In this document: piece by piece, positions 21,729-35,762 of the stretch
How the letters are laid out: each line of letters starts with the position of its first letter
Position numbering within the stretch: the stretch's first letter is position 1
Assembly (NCBI GenBank): GCA_036417435.1
Contig: CM070899.1
Coordinates: 103,480,368 to 103,544,367, forward strand
DNA from: Inia geoffrensis
Taxonomy: Eukaryota; Chordata; Mammalia; Artiodactyla; Iniidae
Direction of reading: 5' to 3'
Length of the DNA: 64,000 bases
Notes under the pieces: generated by a model
Databases searched by the model: none
The model's input: only the letters and a program-made list of their open reading frames with translations
Told to the model about the DNA's origin: nothing
Made by a program: the position numbers and the translations under genes

Positions 21729-23483
21729 TTAAATAATGCGTTCAGGGCTTGTGATGCAACCTGGATTTGCCACATCTGCACCCACAGCTGGGTGAGACCT
21801 AAGGCTGGACACTTGGGGCTGAGAGGATTGATGAGGTTCGGTGAGCAAACGAGGATGCTCTGACATAATACTGCATGCTAGCCACTCAAGGGGCCCCAAC
21901 TCTCCAGCTTGAAGGGATTCTTCCTGCAGGTAAAACACGCATGGGAAACCGAGAGGACGCTCCACCGCGTGGTCGGGCAACGTTTCTAAAACGCACCTCA
22001 GTTTTCCTCCCCTCGTTCTCGGGTTCGCCATGCCAGACACCTTAGTAAAAACCTCCCCGCTGGGAGAGTCAGGGCCCCTGATCTCCTGTCGGGCAGAGTT
22101 TGCAATTTCTGCAGAGGATGCACAGGAATAGGGAGAACCAATGGGAGACTCGCTGGAGGTGTTTAGGGGGGCACATTCAACTCTCAGTTTCCCTGCAGAA
22201 AGAAGAATTGTGCAAAGACTCGGCGTGCCGTGCTGGAACCAGCACAGTGGCTGAAGCCATCCCGGGCTTTGCGGCCAGCTCCCAAGAAAGCGAGTTGAAA
22301 AAAGGAGCTGAGGGGCACTGCATTTCACAAACCTGCAGTCTTACAAAGGACAACTATCGTCCAAAAATATGTTGAGGTAAGGCTGAGAAGAGGAATGGAA
22401 AGCGAGGCGCATTTGCAGGAAACACGTTTCGGGAGGTCGATTGGAATTGCATTTAAAGCATAGGAAAGGAGGCGGAACGTCGACAAAGATGCACTTGGCC
22501 AAAAAGGGCGTATGCTTTTGTTCCTGAATATATTCAGGAACAAAAGCATACGCCCTTTTTGGCCAACCGAGCAAGCGTGAAAGGGAAATCCGCGCTACGA
22601 CGAGGTCTCTCTTCCCACCGGTCAAAAGAGACATCTGAAAAATGTGTAAAAACCAGAAAGGCAGCAGAGGCTACGGAGATCGGGGAGCCTTGTTAGGCTG
22701 ATGGGCGGGACGTAAATGGCCAAGAGCCACTCTGGAGAATTGAATGGTGCTTCCTGAAACAGCGAAAACACAAAGCTACAGAGCCTGGGGCACTTCCACC
22801 TATGGTCTTACAGCTTCGGGAAATTCAAAGGGAAAAGATCCAGCCTCGCCAACGTTTGGGGCTGCTCTGTTTACCAGAATCCATACTAGGTTATCACGTA
22901 AATATCCCAGAAAGCGAAAAATGGATAAGGAATCTGTGATACGTACGTACAATGGAATGTCACTCAGGAGTGCAATCAATGTCATCAGGCCCGTCGCGGC
23001 AGAATGAGTAGGCTTAGGAACGTTGATTCTAAGGGAGGTAAAGGGCACGGAGAAAGAAACTTATGATATCATAAGATATCACTAACAGAGGTAAGGTAAA
23101 CGTGGCTACGTATGAACATGATTAGAAACCAGAACAGAGTCTCACATTTGGAAAACTAACATATCTGTGATTCAAGGGAATGCTGAGTTGGGGTGCTGCA
23201 TACAACCAGAGATTGAAATTAGCACAGAGACCGTTCCATAAGCCAAATATGTCATAGACAGAACCTACTCCTGGCTCAAAGAAATGGACTCAGCACCCCG
23301 TATTCAACGGATAGGAATATACCTGATGAGTCAGAATCTGAAAACCCAGGTACCGGTATGTCTCCACGAGAGACTCAAGCGTGTGTAGAGCGGCATAAAC
23401 ACAGCCGTGACAATCCGCTAAACCCCATTATAAAAATAAATTTCGGCAACGAAACACAAAGACGGTGAAAGAGAGAGAATTTC
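21729..23483 (+). repeat. Monomer 13 (1,755 bp)
   Basis: Preceded by agagagtatttctt. Markers are tccctgcagaaag near 22,191, tttaggggggc near 22,162, cccgggctttg near 22,261, and ggctgagaagaggaatgg near 22,380, shared with monomer 25. The dyad at 22,495-22,566 is perfect. Right-part private changes include ggttatcacg, ggaatctgtg and gtaggcttagg. Confidence 0.97.
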
Positions 23484-25234
23484 TTAAATAATGCGTTCAG
23501 GGCTTGTGATGCAACCTGGATTTGCCACATCTGCACCCACAGCTGGGTGAGACCTAAGGCTGGACACTTGGGGCTGAGAGGATTGATGAGGTTCGGTGAG
23601 CAAACGAGGATGCTCTGACATAATACTGCATGCTAGCCACTCAAGGGGCCCCAACTCTCCAGCTTGAAGGCCTTCTTCCTGCAGGTAAAACATGCATGGG
23701 AAACCGAGAGGACGCTCCACCGCGTGGTCGGGCAACGTTTCTAAAACGCACCTCAGTTTTCCTCCCCTCGTTCTCGGGTTCGCCATGCCAGACACCTTAG
23801 TAAAAACCTCCCCCCTGGGAGAGTCAGGGCCCTTGATCTCCTGTCGGGCAGAGTTTGCAATTTTGGCAGAGGATGCACAGGAATAGGGAGAACCAATGGG
23901 AGACTCGCTGGAGGTGTTTAGAGGGGCACATTCAACTCTCAGCTTCCCACCAGGAAGAAGAATTGTGCAAAGACTCGGCGTGCCGTGCTGGAACCAGCAC
24001 AGTGGCTGAAGCCATCCCGCGCTTTGCGGCCAGCTCCCAAGAAAGCGAGTTGAAAAAAGGAGCTCAGGGGCACTGCATTTCACAAACCTGCAGACTTACA
24101 AAGGACAACTATCGTCCAAAAATATGTTGAGGTAAGGCTGCGAAGAGGACTGGAAAGCGAGGCGCATTTGCAGGAAACACGTTTCGGGAGGTCGATTGGA
24201 ATTGCATTTAAAGCATAGGAAAGGAGGCGGAACGTCGACAAAGATGCACTTGGCCAAAAAGGGCGTATGCTTTTGTTCCTGAATATATTCAGGAACAAAA
24301 GCATACGCCCTTTTTGGCCAACCGAGCAAGCGTGAAAGGGAAATCCGCGCTACGACGAGGTCTCTCTTCCCACCGGTCAAAAGAGACATCTGAAAAATGT
24401 GTAAAAACCAGAAAGGCAGCAGAGGCCACGGAGATCGGGGAGCCTTGTTAGGCTGATGGGCGGGACGTAAATGGCCAAGAGCCACTCTGGAGAATTGAAT
24501 GGTGCTTCCTGAAACAGCGAAAACACAAAGCTACAGAGCCTGGGGCACTTCCACCTATGGTCTTACAGCTTCGGGAAATTCAAAGGGAAAAGATCCAGCC
24601 TCGCCAACGTTTGGGGCTGCTCTGTGTACCAGAATCCATACTAGGTTACCACGTAAATATCCCAGAAAGCGAAAAATGGATAAGGAAGCTGTGATATGTA
24701 CGTACAATGGAATGTCACTCAGGAGTGCAATCAATGTCATCAGGCCCGTCGCGGCAGAATGAGTAGACTTAGGAACGTTGATTCTAAGGGAGGTAAAGGG
24801 CACGGAGAAAGAAACTTATGATATCATAAGATATCACTAACAGAGGTAAGGTAAACGTGGCTACGTATGAACATGATTAGAAAACAGAACAGAGTCTCAC
24901 ATTTGGAAAACTAACATATCTGTGCTTCAAGGGAATGCTGAGTTGGGGTGCTGCATACAACCAGAGATTGAAATTAGCACAGAGACCGTTCCATAAGCCA
25001 AATATGTCATAGACAGAACCTACTCCTGGCTCAAACAAATGGACTCAGCACCCCGTATTCAACGCATAGGAATATACCTGATGAGTCAGAATCTGAAAAC
25101 CCAGGTACCGGTATGTCTCCACGAGAGGCTCAAGCGTGTGTAGAGCGGCATAAACACAGCCGTGACAATCCGCTAAACCCCATTATAAAAATAAATTTCG
25201 CCAACGAAACACAAAGACGGTGAAAGAGAATTTC
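23484..25234 (+). repeat. Monomer 14 (1,751 bp)
   Basis: Markers are gaaggccttc near 23,667, acatgcatgg near 23,690 and attttggcag near 23,860. The dyad at 24,250-24,321 is perfect. The right part (tctgtgtacc near 24,622) matches monomer 3 at 19,275 bp and begins a block copy that continues through monomer 15. Short GA tract. Confidence 0.97.
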
Positions 25235-27580
25235 TTAAATAATGCGTTCAGGGCTTGTGATGCAACCTGGATTTGCCACATCTGCACCCACAGCTGGGTG
25301 AGACCTAAGGCTGGACACTTGGGGCTGAGAGGATTGATGAGATTCGGTGAGCAAACGAGGATGCTCTGACATAATACTGCATGCTAGCCACTCAAGGGGC
25401 CCCAACTCTCCAGCTTGAAGGGATTCTTCCTGCAGGTAAAACACGCATGGGAAACCGAGAGGATGCTCCACCGCGTGGTCGGGCAACGTTTCTAAAACGC
25501 ACCTCAGTTTTCCTCCCCTCGTTCTCGGGTTCGCCATGCCAGACACCTTAGTAAAAACCTCCCCGCTGGGAGAGTCAGGGCCCTTGATCTCCTGTCGGGC
25601 AGAGTTTGCAATTTCGGCAGAGGATGCACAGGAATAGGGAGAACCAATGGGAGACTCGCTGGAGGTGTTTAGAGGGGCACATTCAACTCTCAGTTTCCCA
25701 CCAGGAAGAAGAATTGTGCAAAGACTCAGCGTGCCGTGCTGGAACCAGCACAGTGGCTGAAGCCATCCCGCGCTTTGCGGCCAGCTCCCAAGAAAGCGAG
25801 TTGAAAAAAGGAACTCAGGGGCACTGCATTTCACAAACCTGCAGACTTACAAAGGACAACTATCGTCCAAAAATATGTTGAGGTAAGGCTGCGAAGAGGA
25901 CTGGAAAGCGAGGCGCATTTGCAGGAAACACGTTTCGGGAGGTCGATTGGAATTGCATTTAAAGCATAGGAAAGGAGGCGGAACGTCGACAAAGATGCAC
26001 TTGGCCAAAAAGGGCGTATGCTTTTGTTCCTGAATATATTCAGGAACAAAAGCATACGCCCTTTTTGGCCAACCGAGCAAGCGTGAAAGGGAAATCCGCG
26101 CTACGACGAGGTCTCTCTTCCCACCGGTCAAAAGAGACATCTGAAAAATGTGTAAAAACCAGAAAGGCAGCAGAGGCCACGGAGATCGGGGAGCCTTGTT
26201 AGGCTGATGGGCGGGACGTAAATGGCCAAGAGCCACTCTGGAGAATTGAATGGTGCTTCCTGAAACAGCGAAAACACAAAGCTACAGAGCCTGGGGCATT
26301 TCCACCTATGGTCTTACAGCTTCGGGAAATTCAAAGGGAAAAGATCCAGCCTCGCCAACGTTTGTGGCTGCTCTGTTTACCAGAATCCATACTAGGTTAC
26401 CACGTAAATATCCCAGAAAGCGAAAAATGGATAAGGAAGCTGTGATACGTACGTACAATGGAATGTCACTCAGGAGTGCAATCAATGTCATCAGGTCCGG
26501 CGCAGCATAATGAGTAGACTTAGGAACGATGATTCTAAGGGAGGTAAAGGGCACGGAGAAAGAAACTTATGATATCATAAGATATCACTAACAGAGGTAA
26601 GGTAAACGTGGCTACGTATGAACATGATTAGAAAACAGAACAGATTCTCACATTTGGAAAACTAACATATCTGTGCTTCAGGGGAATGCTGAGTTGGGGT
26701 GCTGCATACAACCAGAGATTGAAATTAGCACAGAGACCGTTCCATAAGCCAAATATGTCATAGACAGTACCTACTCCTGGCTCAAAGAAATGGACTCAGC
26801 ACCCCGTATTCAACGCATAGGAATATACCTGATGAGTCAGAATCTGAAAACCCAGGTACCGGTATGTCTCCACGAGAGGCTCAAGCGTGTGTAGAGCGGC
26901 ATAAACACAGCCGTGACAATCCGCTAAACCCCATTATAAAAATAAATTTCGCCAACGAAACACAAAGACGGTGAAAGAGAGAGAATTTCTTAAATAATGC
27001 GTTCAGGGCTTGTGATGCAACCTGGATTTGCCACATCTGCACCCACAGCTGGGTGAGACCTAAGGCTGGACACTTGGGGCTGAGAGGATTGATGAGGTTC
27101 GGTGAGCAAAGGAGGATGCTCTGACATAATACTGCATGCTAGCCACTCAAGGGGCCCCAACTCTCCAGCTTGAAGGCATTCTTCCTGCAGGTAAAACACG
27201 CATGGGAAACCGAGAGGACGCTCCACCGCGTGGTCGGGCAACGTTTCTAAAACGCACCTCAGTTTTCCTCCCCTCGTTCTCGGGTTCGCCATGCCAGACA
27301 CCTTAGTAAAAACCTCCCCACTGGGAGAGTCAGGGCCCCTGATCTCCTGTCGGGCAGAGTTTGCAATTTCTGCAGAGGATGCACAGGAATAGGGAGAACC
27401 AATGAGAGACTCGCTGAAGGTGTTTAGAGGGGCACATTCAACTCTCAGTTTCCCACCAGGAAGAAGAATTGTGCAAAGACTCGGCGTGCCGTGCTGGAAC
27501 CAGCACAGTGGCTGAAGCCATCCCGCGCTTTGCCGTCAGCTCCCAAGAAAGTGAGTTGAAAAAAGGAGCTCAGGGGCACT
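24490..27580 (+). repeat. Block copy of 5,215-8,305 (offset 19,275)
   Basis: The right part of monomer 14, all of 15 and the left half of 16 repeat the right part of 3, all of 4 and the left half of 5. Markers include tctgtgtacc, gatgagattcgg, gtttgtggctg and gagcaaaggagg. A third copy of the last portion lies at 59,577-60,800. Confidence 0.85.
25235..26989 (+). repeat. Monomer 15 (1,755 bp), twin of monomer 4
   Basis: Matches monomer 4 at 19,275 bp: gatgagattcgg, gaggatgctcc, gactcagcg, gtttgtggctg, ggtccggcg and acagattctcac. Private changes are ggaactcagg near 25,810 and ggggcatttcc near 26,293. The dyad at 26,001-26,072 is perfect. Confidence 0.97.
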
Positions 27581-28744
27581 GCATTTCACAAACCTGCAGA
27601 CTTATAAAGGACAACTATCGTCCAAAAATTTGTTGAGGTAAGGCTGCGAAGAGGACTGGAAAGCGAGGCGCATTTGCAGGAAACACGTTTCGGGAGGTCG
27701 ATTGGAATTGCATTTAAAGCATAGGAAAGGAGGCGGAACGTCGACAAAGATGCACTTGGCGAAAAAGGGCGTATGCTTTTGTTCCTGAATATATTCAGGA
27801 ACAAAAGCATACGCCCTTTTTGGCCAACCGAGCAAGCGTGAAAGGGAAATCCGCGCTACGACGAGGTCTCTCTTCCCACCGGTGAAAAGAGACACCTGAA
27901 AAATGTGTAAAAACCAGAAAGGCAGCAGAGGCCACGCAGATCGGGGAGCCTTGTTAGGCTGATGGGCGTGACGTAAATGGCCAAGAGACACTCTGGAGAA
28001 TTGAATGGTGCTTCCTGAAACAGCGAAAACATAAAGCTACAGAGCCTGGGGCACTTCCACCTATGGTCTTATAGCTTCGGGAAATTCAAAGGGAAAAGAT
28101 CTAGCCTCCCCAACGTTTGGGGCTGCTCTGTTTACCAGAATCCATACTAGGTTATGACGTAAATATCCCAGAAAGCGAAAAATGGATAAGGAAGCTGTGA
28201 TACGTACGTACAATGGAATGTCACTCAGGAGTGCAATCAATGTCATCAGGTCCGTCGCAGCATAATGAGTAGACTTAGGAACGATGATTCTAAGGGAGGT
28301 AAAGGGCACGGAGAAAGAAACTTATGATATCATAAGATATCACTAACAGAGGTAAGGTAAACGTGGCTACGTATGAACATGATTAGAAAACAGAACAGAG
28401 TCTCACATTTGGAAAACTAACATATCTGTGCTTCAAGGGAATGCTGAGTTGGGGTGCTGCGTACACCCAGAGATTGAAATTAGCACAGAGACCGTTCCAT
28501 AAGCCAAATATGTCATAGACAGAACCTAATCCAGGCTCAGAGAAATGGACTCAGCACCCCGTATTCAACGCATAAGAATATACCTGATAAGTCAGAATCT
28601 GAAAACCCAGGTACCGCTATGTCTCCACGAGAGACTCAAGCGTGTGTACAGCGGCATAAACACAGCCGTGACAATCCGCTAAACCCCATTATAAAAATAA
28701 ATTTCGCCAACGAAACACAAAGACGGTGAAAGAGAGAGTATTTC
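26990..28744 (+). repeat. Monomer 16 (1,755 bp)
   Basis: Shares gagcaaaggagg, gaaggcattc and the gccgtcag stop change with monomers 5 and 26, and aatgagagactcgctgaagg near 27,402 with 26 and 35. The dyad at 27,756-27,827 has a left-arm mismatch (ttggcgaaaa). The right part has gtgaaaagagacacc, aaacataaag, gatctagcc and ggttatgacg. Confidence 0.97.
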
Positions 28745-30499
28745 TTAAATAATGCGTTCAGGGCTTGTGATGCAACCTGGATTTGCCACATCTGCACCCA
28801 CAGCTGGGTGAGACCTAAGGCTGGACACTTGGGGCTGAGAGGATTGATGAGGTTCGGTGAGCAAACGAGGATGCTCTGACATAATACTGCATGCTAGCCA
28901 CTCAAGGGGCCCCAACTCTCCAGCTTGAAGGGATTCTTCCTGCAGGTAAAACACGCATGGGAAACCGAGAGGACGCTCCACCGCGTGGTCAGGCAACGTT
29001 TCTAAAACGCACCTCAGTTTTCCTCCCCTCGTTCTCGGGTTCGCCATGCCAGACACCTTAGTAAAAACCTCCCCGCTGGGAGAGTCAGGGCCCCTGATCT
29101 CCTGTCGGGCAGAGTTTGCAATTTCTGCAGAGGATGCACAGGAATAGGGAGAACCAATGGGAGACTCGCTGGAGGTGTTTAGAGGGGCACATTCAACTCT
29201 CAGTTTCCCTGCAGAAAGAAGAATTGTGCAAAGACTCGGCGTGCCGTTCTGGAACCAGCACAGTGGCTGAAGCCATCCCGCGCTTTGCGGCCAGCTCCCA
29301 AGAAAGCGAGTTGAAAAAAGCAGCTCAGGGGCACTACATTTCACAAACCTGCAGACTTATAAAGGACAACTATCGTCCAAAAATTTGTTGAGGTAAGGCT
29401 GCGAAGAGGACTGGAAAGCGAGGCGCATTTGCAGGAAACACGTTTCGGGAGGTCGATTGGAATTGCATTTAAAGCATAGGAAAGGAGGCGGAACGTCGAC
29501 AAAGATGCACTTGGCCAAAAAGGGCGTATGCTTTTGTTCCTGAATATATTCAGGAACAAAAGCATACGCCCTTTTTGGCTAACCGAGCAAGCGTGAAAGG
29601 GAAATCCGCGCTACGACGAGGTCTCTCTTCCCACCGGTGAAAAGAGACATCTGAAAAATGTGTAAAAACCAGAAAGGCAGCAGAGGCCACGGAGATCGGG
29701 GAGCCTTGTTAGGCTGATGGGCGGGACGTAAATGGCCAAGAGCCACTCTGGAGAATTGAATGCTGCTTCCTGAAACAGCGAAAACACAAAGCTACAGAGC
29801 CTGGGGCACTTCCACCTATGGTCTTACAGATTCGGGAAATTCAAAGGGAAAAGATCCAGCCTCGCCAACGTTTGGGGCTGCTCTGTTTACCAGAATCCAT
29901 ACTAGGTTACGACGTAAATATCCCAGAAAGCGAAAAATGGATAAGGAAGCTGTGATACGTACGTACAATGGAATGTCACTCAGGAGTGCAATCAATGTCA
30001 TCAGGCCCGTCGCAGCATAATGAGTAGACTTAGGAACGATGATTCTAAGGGAGGTAAAGGGCACGGAGAAAGAAACTTATGATATCATAAGATATCACTA
30101 ACAGAGGTAAGGTAAACGTGGCTACGTATGAACATGATTAGAAAACAGAACAGAGTCTCACATTTGGAAAACTAACATATCTGTGCTTCAAGGGAATGCT
30201 GAGTTGGTGTGCTGCATACACCCAGAGATTGAAATTAGCACAGAGACCGTTCCATAAGCCAAATATGTCATAGACAGAACCTAATCCAGGCTCAGAGAAA
30301 TGGACTCAACACCCCGTATTCAACGCATAGGAATATACCTGATAAGTCAGAATCTTAAAACCCAGGTACCGCTATGTCTCCACGAGAGACTCAAGCGTGT
30401 GTAGAGCGGCATAAACACAGCCGTGACAATCCGCTAAACCCCATTATAAAAATAAATTTCGCCAACGAAACACAAAGACGGTGAAAGAGAGAGAATTTC
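28745..30499 (+). repeat. Monomer 17 (1,755 bp)
   Basis: The left half matches monomer 27 at 17,533 bp (tccctgcagaaag, ccgttctgg, cactacattt). Private changes include aaagcagctc near 29,317, atgctgcttcc near 29,760, cttacagattcgg near 29,823 and gagttggtgtg near 30,201. The dyad at 29,511-29,582 has one right-end mismatch (tttggctaac). Confidence 0.97.
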
Positions 30500-32254
30500 T
30501 TAAATAATGCGTTCAGGGCTTGTGATGCAACCTGGATTTGCCACATCTGCACCCACAGCTGGGTGAGACCTAAGGCTGGACACTTGGGGCTGAGAGGATT
30601 GATGAGGTTCGGTGAGCAAACGAGGATGCTCTGACATAATACTGCATGCTAGCCACTCAAGGGGCCCCAACTCTCCAGCTTGAAGGGATTCTTCCTGTAG
30701 GTAAAACACGCATGGGAAACCGAGAGGACGCTCCACCGCGTGGTCGGGCAACGTTTCTAAAACGCACCTCAGTTTTCCTCCCCTCGTTCTCGGGTTCGCC
30801 ATGCCAGACACCTTACTGAAATCCTCCTCGCTGGGAGAGTCAGGGCCCTTGATCTCCTGTCGGGCAGAGTTTACAATTTCTGCGGAGGATGCACAGGAAT
30901 AGGGAGAACCAATGGGAGAGTCGCTGGAGGTGTTTAGAGGGGCACATTCAACTCTCAGTTTCCCACCAGGAAGAAGAATTGTGCAAAGACTCGGCGTGCC
31001 GTGCTGGAACCAGCACAGTGGCTGAAGCCATCCCGCGCTTTGCGGCCAGCTCCCAAGAAAGCGAGTTGAAAAAAGGAGCTCAGGGGCACTGCATTTCACA
31101 AACCTGCAGACTTATAAAGGACAACTATCGTCCAAAAATTTGTTGAGGTAAGGCTGCGAAGAGGACTGGAAAGCGAGGCGCATTTGCAGGAAACACGTTT
31201 CGGGAGGTAGATTGGAATTGCATTTAAAGCATAGGAAAGGAGGCGGAACGTCGACAAAGATGCACTTGGCCAAAAAGGGCCTATGCTTTTGTTCCTGAAT
31301 ATATTCAGGAACAAAAGCATACGCCCTTTTTGGCCAACCGAGCAAGCGTGAAAGGGAAATCCGCGCTACGACGAAGTCTCTCTTCCCACCGGTCAAAAGA
31401 GACATCTGAAAAATGTGTAAAAACCAGAAAGGCAGCAGAGGCCACGGAGATCGGGGAGCCTTGTTAGGCTGATGGGCGGGACGTAAATGGCCAAGAGCCA
31501 CTCTGGAGAATTGAATGGTGCTTCCTGAAACAGCGAAAACACAAAGCTACAGAGCCTGGGGCACTTCCACCTATGGTCTTACAGCTTCGGGAAATTCAAG
31601 GGGAAAAGATCCAGCCTCGCCAACGTTTGGGGCTGCTCTGTTTACCAGAATCCATACTAGGTTACCACGTAAATATCCCAGAAAGCGAAAAATGGATAAG
31701 GAAGCTGTGATACGTACGTACAATGGAATGTCACTCAGGAGTGCAATCAATGTCATCAGGTCCGTCGCAGCATAATGAGTAGTCTTAGGAACGATGATTC
31801 TAAGGGAGGTAAAGGGCACGGAGAAAGAAACTTATGATATCATAAGATATCACTAACAGAGGTAAGGTAAACGTGGCTACGTATGAACATGATTAGAAAA
31901 CAGAACAGTGTCTCACATTTGGAAAACTAACATATCTGTGCTTCAGGGGAATGCTGAGTTGGGGTGCTGCATACACCCAGAGATTGAAATTAGCACAGAG
32001 ACCGTTCCATAAGCCAAATATGTCACAGACAGAACCTACTCCTGGCTCAAAGTAATGGACTCAGCACCCCGTATTCAACGCATAGGAATATACCTGATGA
32101 GTCAGAATCTGAAAACCCAGGTACCGCTATGTCTCCACGAGAGACTCAAGCGTGTGTAGAGCGGCATAAACACAGCCGTGACAATCCGCTAAACCCCATT
32201 ATAAAAATAAATTTCGCCAACGAAACACAAAGACGGTGAAAGAGAGAGAATTTC
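30500..32254 (+). repeat. Monomer 18 (1,755 bp)
   Basis: Markers cctgtaggtaaaa near 30,694, ttactgaaatcc near 30,814, agtttacaattt near 30,869 and gggagagtcgctgg near 30,914 recur in monomer 28 at 17,533 bp. The dyad at 31,266-31,337 has one left-arm mismatch (gggcctatgc). The right part has ttcaaggggaaaag. Confidence 0.97.
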
Positions 32255-34008
32255 TTAAATAATGCGTTCAGGGCTTGTGATGCAACCTGGATTTGCCACA
32301 TCTGCACCTACAGCTGGGTGAGACCTAAGGCTGGACACTTGGGGCTGAGAGGATTGATGAGGTTCGGGGAGCAAACGAGGATGCTCTGCCATAATACTGC
32401 ATGCTAGCCACTCAAGGGGCCCCAACTCTCCAGCTTGAAGGGATTCTTCCTGCAGGTAAAACACGCATGGGAAACCGAGAGGACGCTCCACCGCGTGGTC
32501 GGGCAACGTTTCTAAAACGCACCTCAGTTTTCCTCCCCTCGTTCTCGGGTTCGCCATGCCAGACACCTTAGTAAAATCCTCCCCGCTGGGAGAGTCAGGG
32601 CCCTTGATCTCCTGTCGGGCAGAGTTTGCAATTTCTGCAGAGGATGCACAGGAATAGGGAGAACCAATGGGAGACTCGCTGGAGGTGTTTAGAGGGGCAC
32701 ATTCAACTCTCAGTTTCCCACCAGGAAGAAGAATTGTGCAAAGACTCGGCGTGCCGTTCTGGAACCAGCACAGTGGCTGAAGCCATCCCGCGCTTTGCGG
32801 CAGCTCCCAAGAAAGCGAGTTGAAAAAAGGAGCTCAGGGGAACTGTATTTCAAAAACCTGCAGACTTATAAAGGACAACTATCGTCCAAAAATTTGTTGA
32901 GGTAAGGCTGCGAAGAGGACTGGAAAGCGAGGCGCATTTGCAGGAAACACGTTTCGGGAGGTAGATTGGAATTGCATTTAAAGCATAGGAAAGGAGGCGG
33001 AACGTCGACAAAGATGCACTTGGCCAAAAAGGGCGTATGCTTTTCTTCCTGAATATATTCAGGAACAAAAGCATACGCCCTTTTTGGCCAACCGAGCAAG
33101 CGTGAATGGGAAATCCGCGCTACCACGAAGTCTCTCTTCCCACCGGTCAAAAGAGACATCTGAAAAATGTGTAAAAACCAGAAAGGCAGCAGAGGCCACG
33201 GAGATCGGGGAGCCTTGTTAGGCTGATGGGCGGGACGTAAATGGCCAAGAGCCACTCTGGAGAATTGAATGGTGCTTCCTGAAACAGCGAAAACACAAAG
33301 CTACAGAGCCTGGGGCACTTCCACCTATGGTCTTACAGCTTCGGGAAATTCAAAGGGAAAGGATCCAGCCTCGCCAACGTTTGGGGCTGCTCTGTTTACC
33401 AGAATCCATACTAGGTTACGACGTAAATATCCCAGAAAGCGAAAAATGGATAAGGAAGCTGTGATACGTACGTACAATGGAATGTCACTCAGGAGTGCAA
33501 TCAATGTCATCAGGTCCGGCGCAGCATAATGAGTAGACTTAGGAACGATGATTCTAAGGGAGGTAAAGGGCACGGAGAAAGAAACTTATGATATCATAAG
33601 ATATCACTAACAGAGGTAAAGTAAACGTGGCTACGTATGAACATGATTAGAAAACAGAACAGAGTCTCACATTTGGAAAACTAACATATCCGTGCTTCAG
33701 GGGAACGCTGAGTTGGGGTGCTGCATACAACCAGAGATTGAAATTAGCACAGAGACCGTTCCATAAGCCAAATATGTCATAGACAGAACCTACTCCTGGC
33801 TCAAAGAAATGGACTCAGCACCCCGTATTCAATGCATAGGAATATACCTGATGAGTCAGAATCTGAAAACCCAGGTACCGGTATGTCTCCACGAGAGGCT
33901 CAAGCGTGTGTAGAGCGGCATAAACACAGCCGTGACAATCCGCTAAACCCCATTATAAAAATAAATTTTGCCAACGAAACACAAAGACGGTGAAAGAGAG
34001 AGAATTTC
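32255..34008 (+). repeat. Monomer 19 (1,754 bp)
   Basis: One C is missing at about 32,800 (gcggcagctccc), which shifts the long antisense frame. Markers are ctctgccata near 32,385, shared with monomers 29-34, and private changes gggaactgtatttc near 32,838 and gtgaatggg near 33,103. The dyad at 33,020-33,091 has one mismatch (cttttcttcc). Confidence 0.97.
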
Positions 34009-35762
34009 TTAAATAATGCGTTCAGGGCTTGTGATGCAACCTGGATTTGCCACATCTGCACCCACAGCTGGGTGAGACCTAAGGCTGGACACTTGGGGCT
34101 GAGAGGATTGATGAGGTTCGGTGAGCAAACGAGGATGCTCTGACATAATACTGCATGCTAGCCACTCAAGGGGCCCCAACTCTCCAGCTTGAAGGGATTC
34201 TTCCTGCAGGTAAAACATGCATGGGAAACCGAGAGGACGCTCCACCGCGTGGTCGGGCAACGTTTCTAAAACGCACCTCAGTTTTCCTCCCCTCGTTCTC
34301 GGGTTCGCCATGCCAGACACCTTAGTGAAAACCTCCCCGCTGGGAGAGTCAGGGCCCTTGATCTCCAGTCGGGCAGAGTTTGCAATTTCTGCAGAGGATG
34401 CACAGGAATAGGGAGAACCAATGGGAGACTCGCTGGAGGTGTTTAGAGGGGCACATTTAACTCTCAGTTTCCCAACAGGAAGAAGAATTGTGCAAAGACT
34501 CGGCGTGCCGTGCTGGAACCAGCACAGTGGCTGAAGCCATCCCGCGCTTTGCGGCCAGCTCCCAAGAAAGCGAGTTGAAAAAAGGAGCTCAGGGGCACTG
34601 CATTTCACAAACCTGCAGACTTATAAAGGACAACTATCGTCCAAAAATATGTTGAGGTAAGGCTGCGAAGAGGACCGGAAAGCTAGGCGCATTTGCAGGA
34701 AACATGTTTCGAGAGGTAGATTGGAATTGCATTTAAAGCATAGGAAAGGAGGCAGAACGTCGACAAAGATGCACTTGGCCAAAAAGGGCGTATGCTTTTG
34801 TTCCTGAATATATTCAGGAGCAAAAGCATACGCCCTTTTTGGTCAACCGAGCAAGCGTGAAAGGGAAATCCGCGCTACGACGAAGTCTCTCTTCCCACCG
34901 GTCAAAAGAGACATCTGAAAAATATGTAAAAACCAGAAAGGCAGCAGAGGCCACGGAGATCGGGGAGCCTTGTTAGGCTGATGGGCGGGACGTAAATGGC
35001 CAAGAGCCACTCTGGAGAATTGAATGGTGCTTCCTGAAACAGCGAAAACACAAAGCTTCAGAGCCTGGGGCACTTCCACCTAAGGTCTTACAGCTTCGGG
35101 AAATTCAAAGGGAAAAATCCAGCCTCGCCAACGTTTGGGGCTGCTCTGTTTATCAGAATCCATACTAGGTTACCACGTAAATATCCCAGAAAGCGAAAAA
35201 TGGATAAGGAAGCTGTGATACGTACGTACAATGGAATGTCACTCAGGAGTGCAATCAATGTCATCAGGCCCATCGCAGCATCATGAGTAGACTTAGGAAC
35301 GATGATTCTAAGGGAGGTAAAGGGCACGGAGAAAGAAACTTATGATATCATAAGATATCACTAACAGAGGTAAGGTAAACGTGGCTACGTATGAACATGA
35401 TTAGAAAACAGAACAGAGTCTCACATTTGGAAAACTAACATATCCGTGCTTCAGGGGAACGCTGAGTTGGGGTGCTGCATACAACCAGAGATTGAAATTA
35501 GCACAGAGACCATTCCATAAGCCAAATATGTCATAGACAGAACCTACTCCTGGCTCAAAGAAATGGACTCAACACCCTGTATTCAACGCATAGGAATATA
35601 CCTGATGAGTCAGAATCTGAAAACCCAGGTACCGGTATGTCTCCACGAGAGACTCATGCGTGTGTAGAGCGGCATAAACACAGCCGTGACAATCCGCTAA
35701 ACCCCATTATAAAAATAAATTTCGCCAACGAAACACAAAGACGGTGAAAGAGAGAGAATTTC
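34009..35762 (+). repeat. Monomer 20 (1,754 bp)
   Basis: One base is missing near 35,115 (ggaaaaatcc). It carries a distinctive suite of changes: gaccggaaagctagg near 34,674, cgagaggtag near 34,709, ggcagaacg near 34,751, dyad changes (34,775-34,846), aaatatgtaaaaacc near 34,920, cctaaggtctt near 35,080 and tttatcagaa near 35,149. All recur in monomer 23, 5,260 bp downstream. Confidence 0.97.
34775..34846. repeat. Palindrome variant with right-arm mismatches
   Basis: The right arm has aggagcaaaa and ttggtcaa instead of the consensus, giving two unpaired positions while the left arm stays consensus. The same pair of changes occurs at 40,035-40,106, so it was copied with the 5,260-bp block. 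Confidence 0.9.
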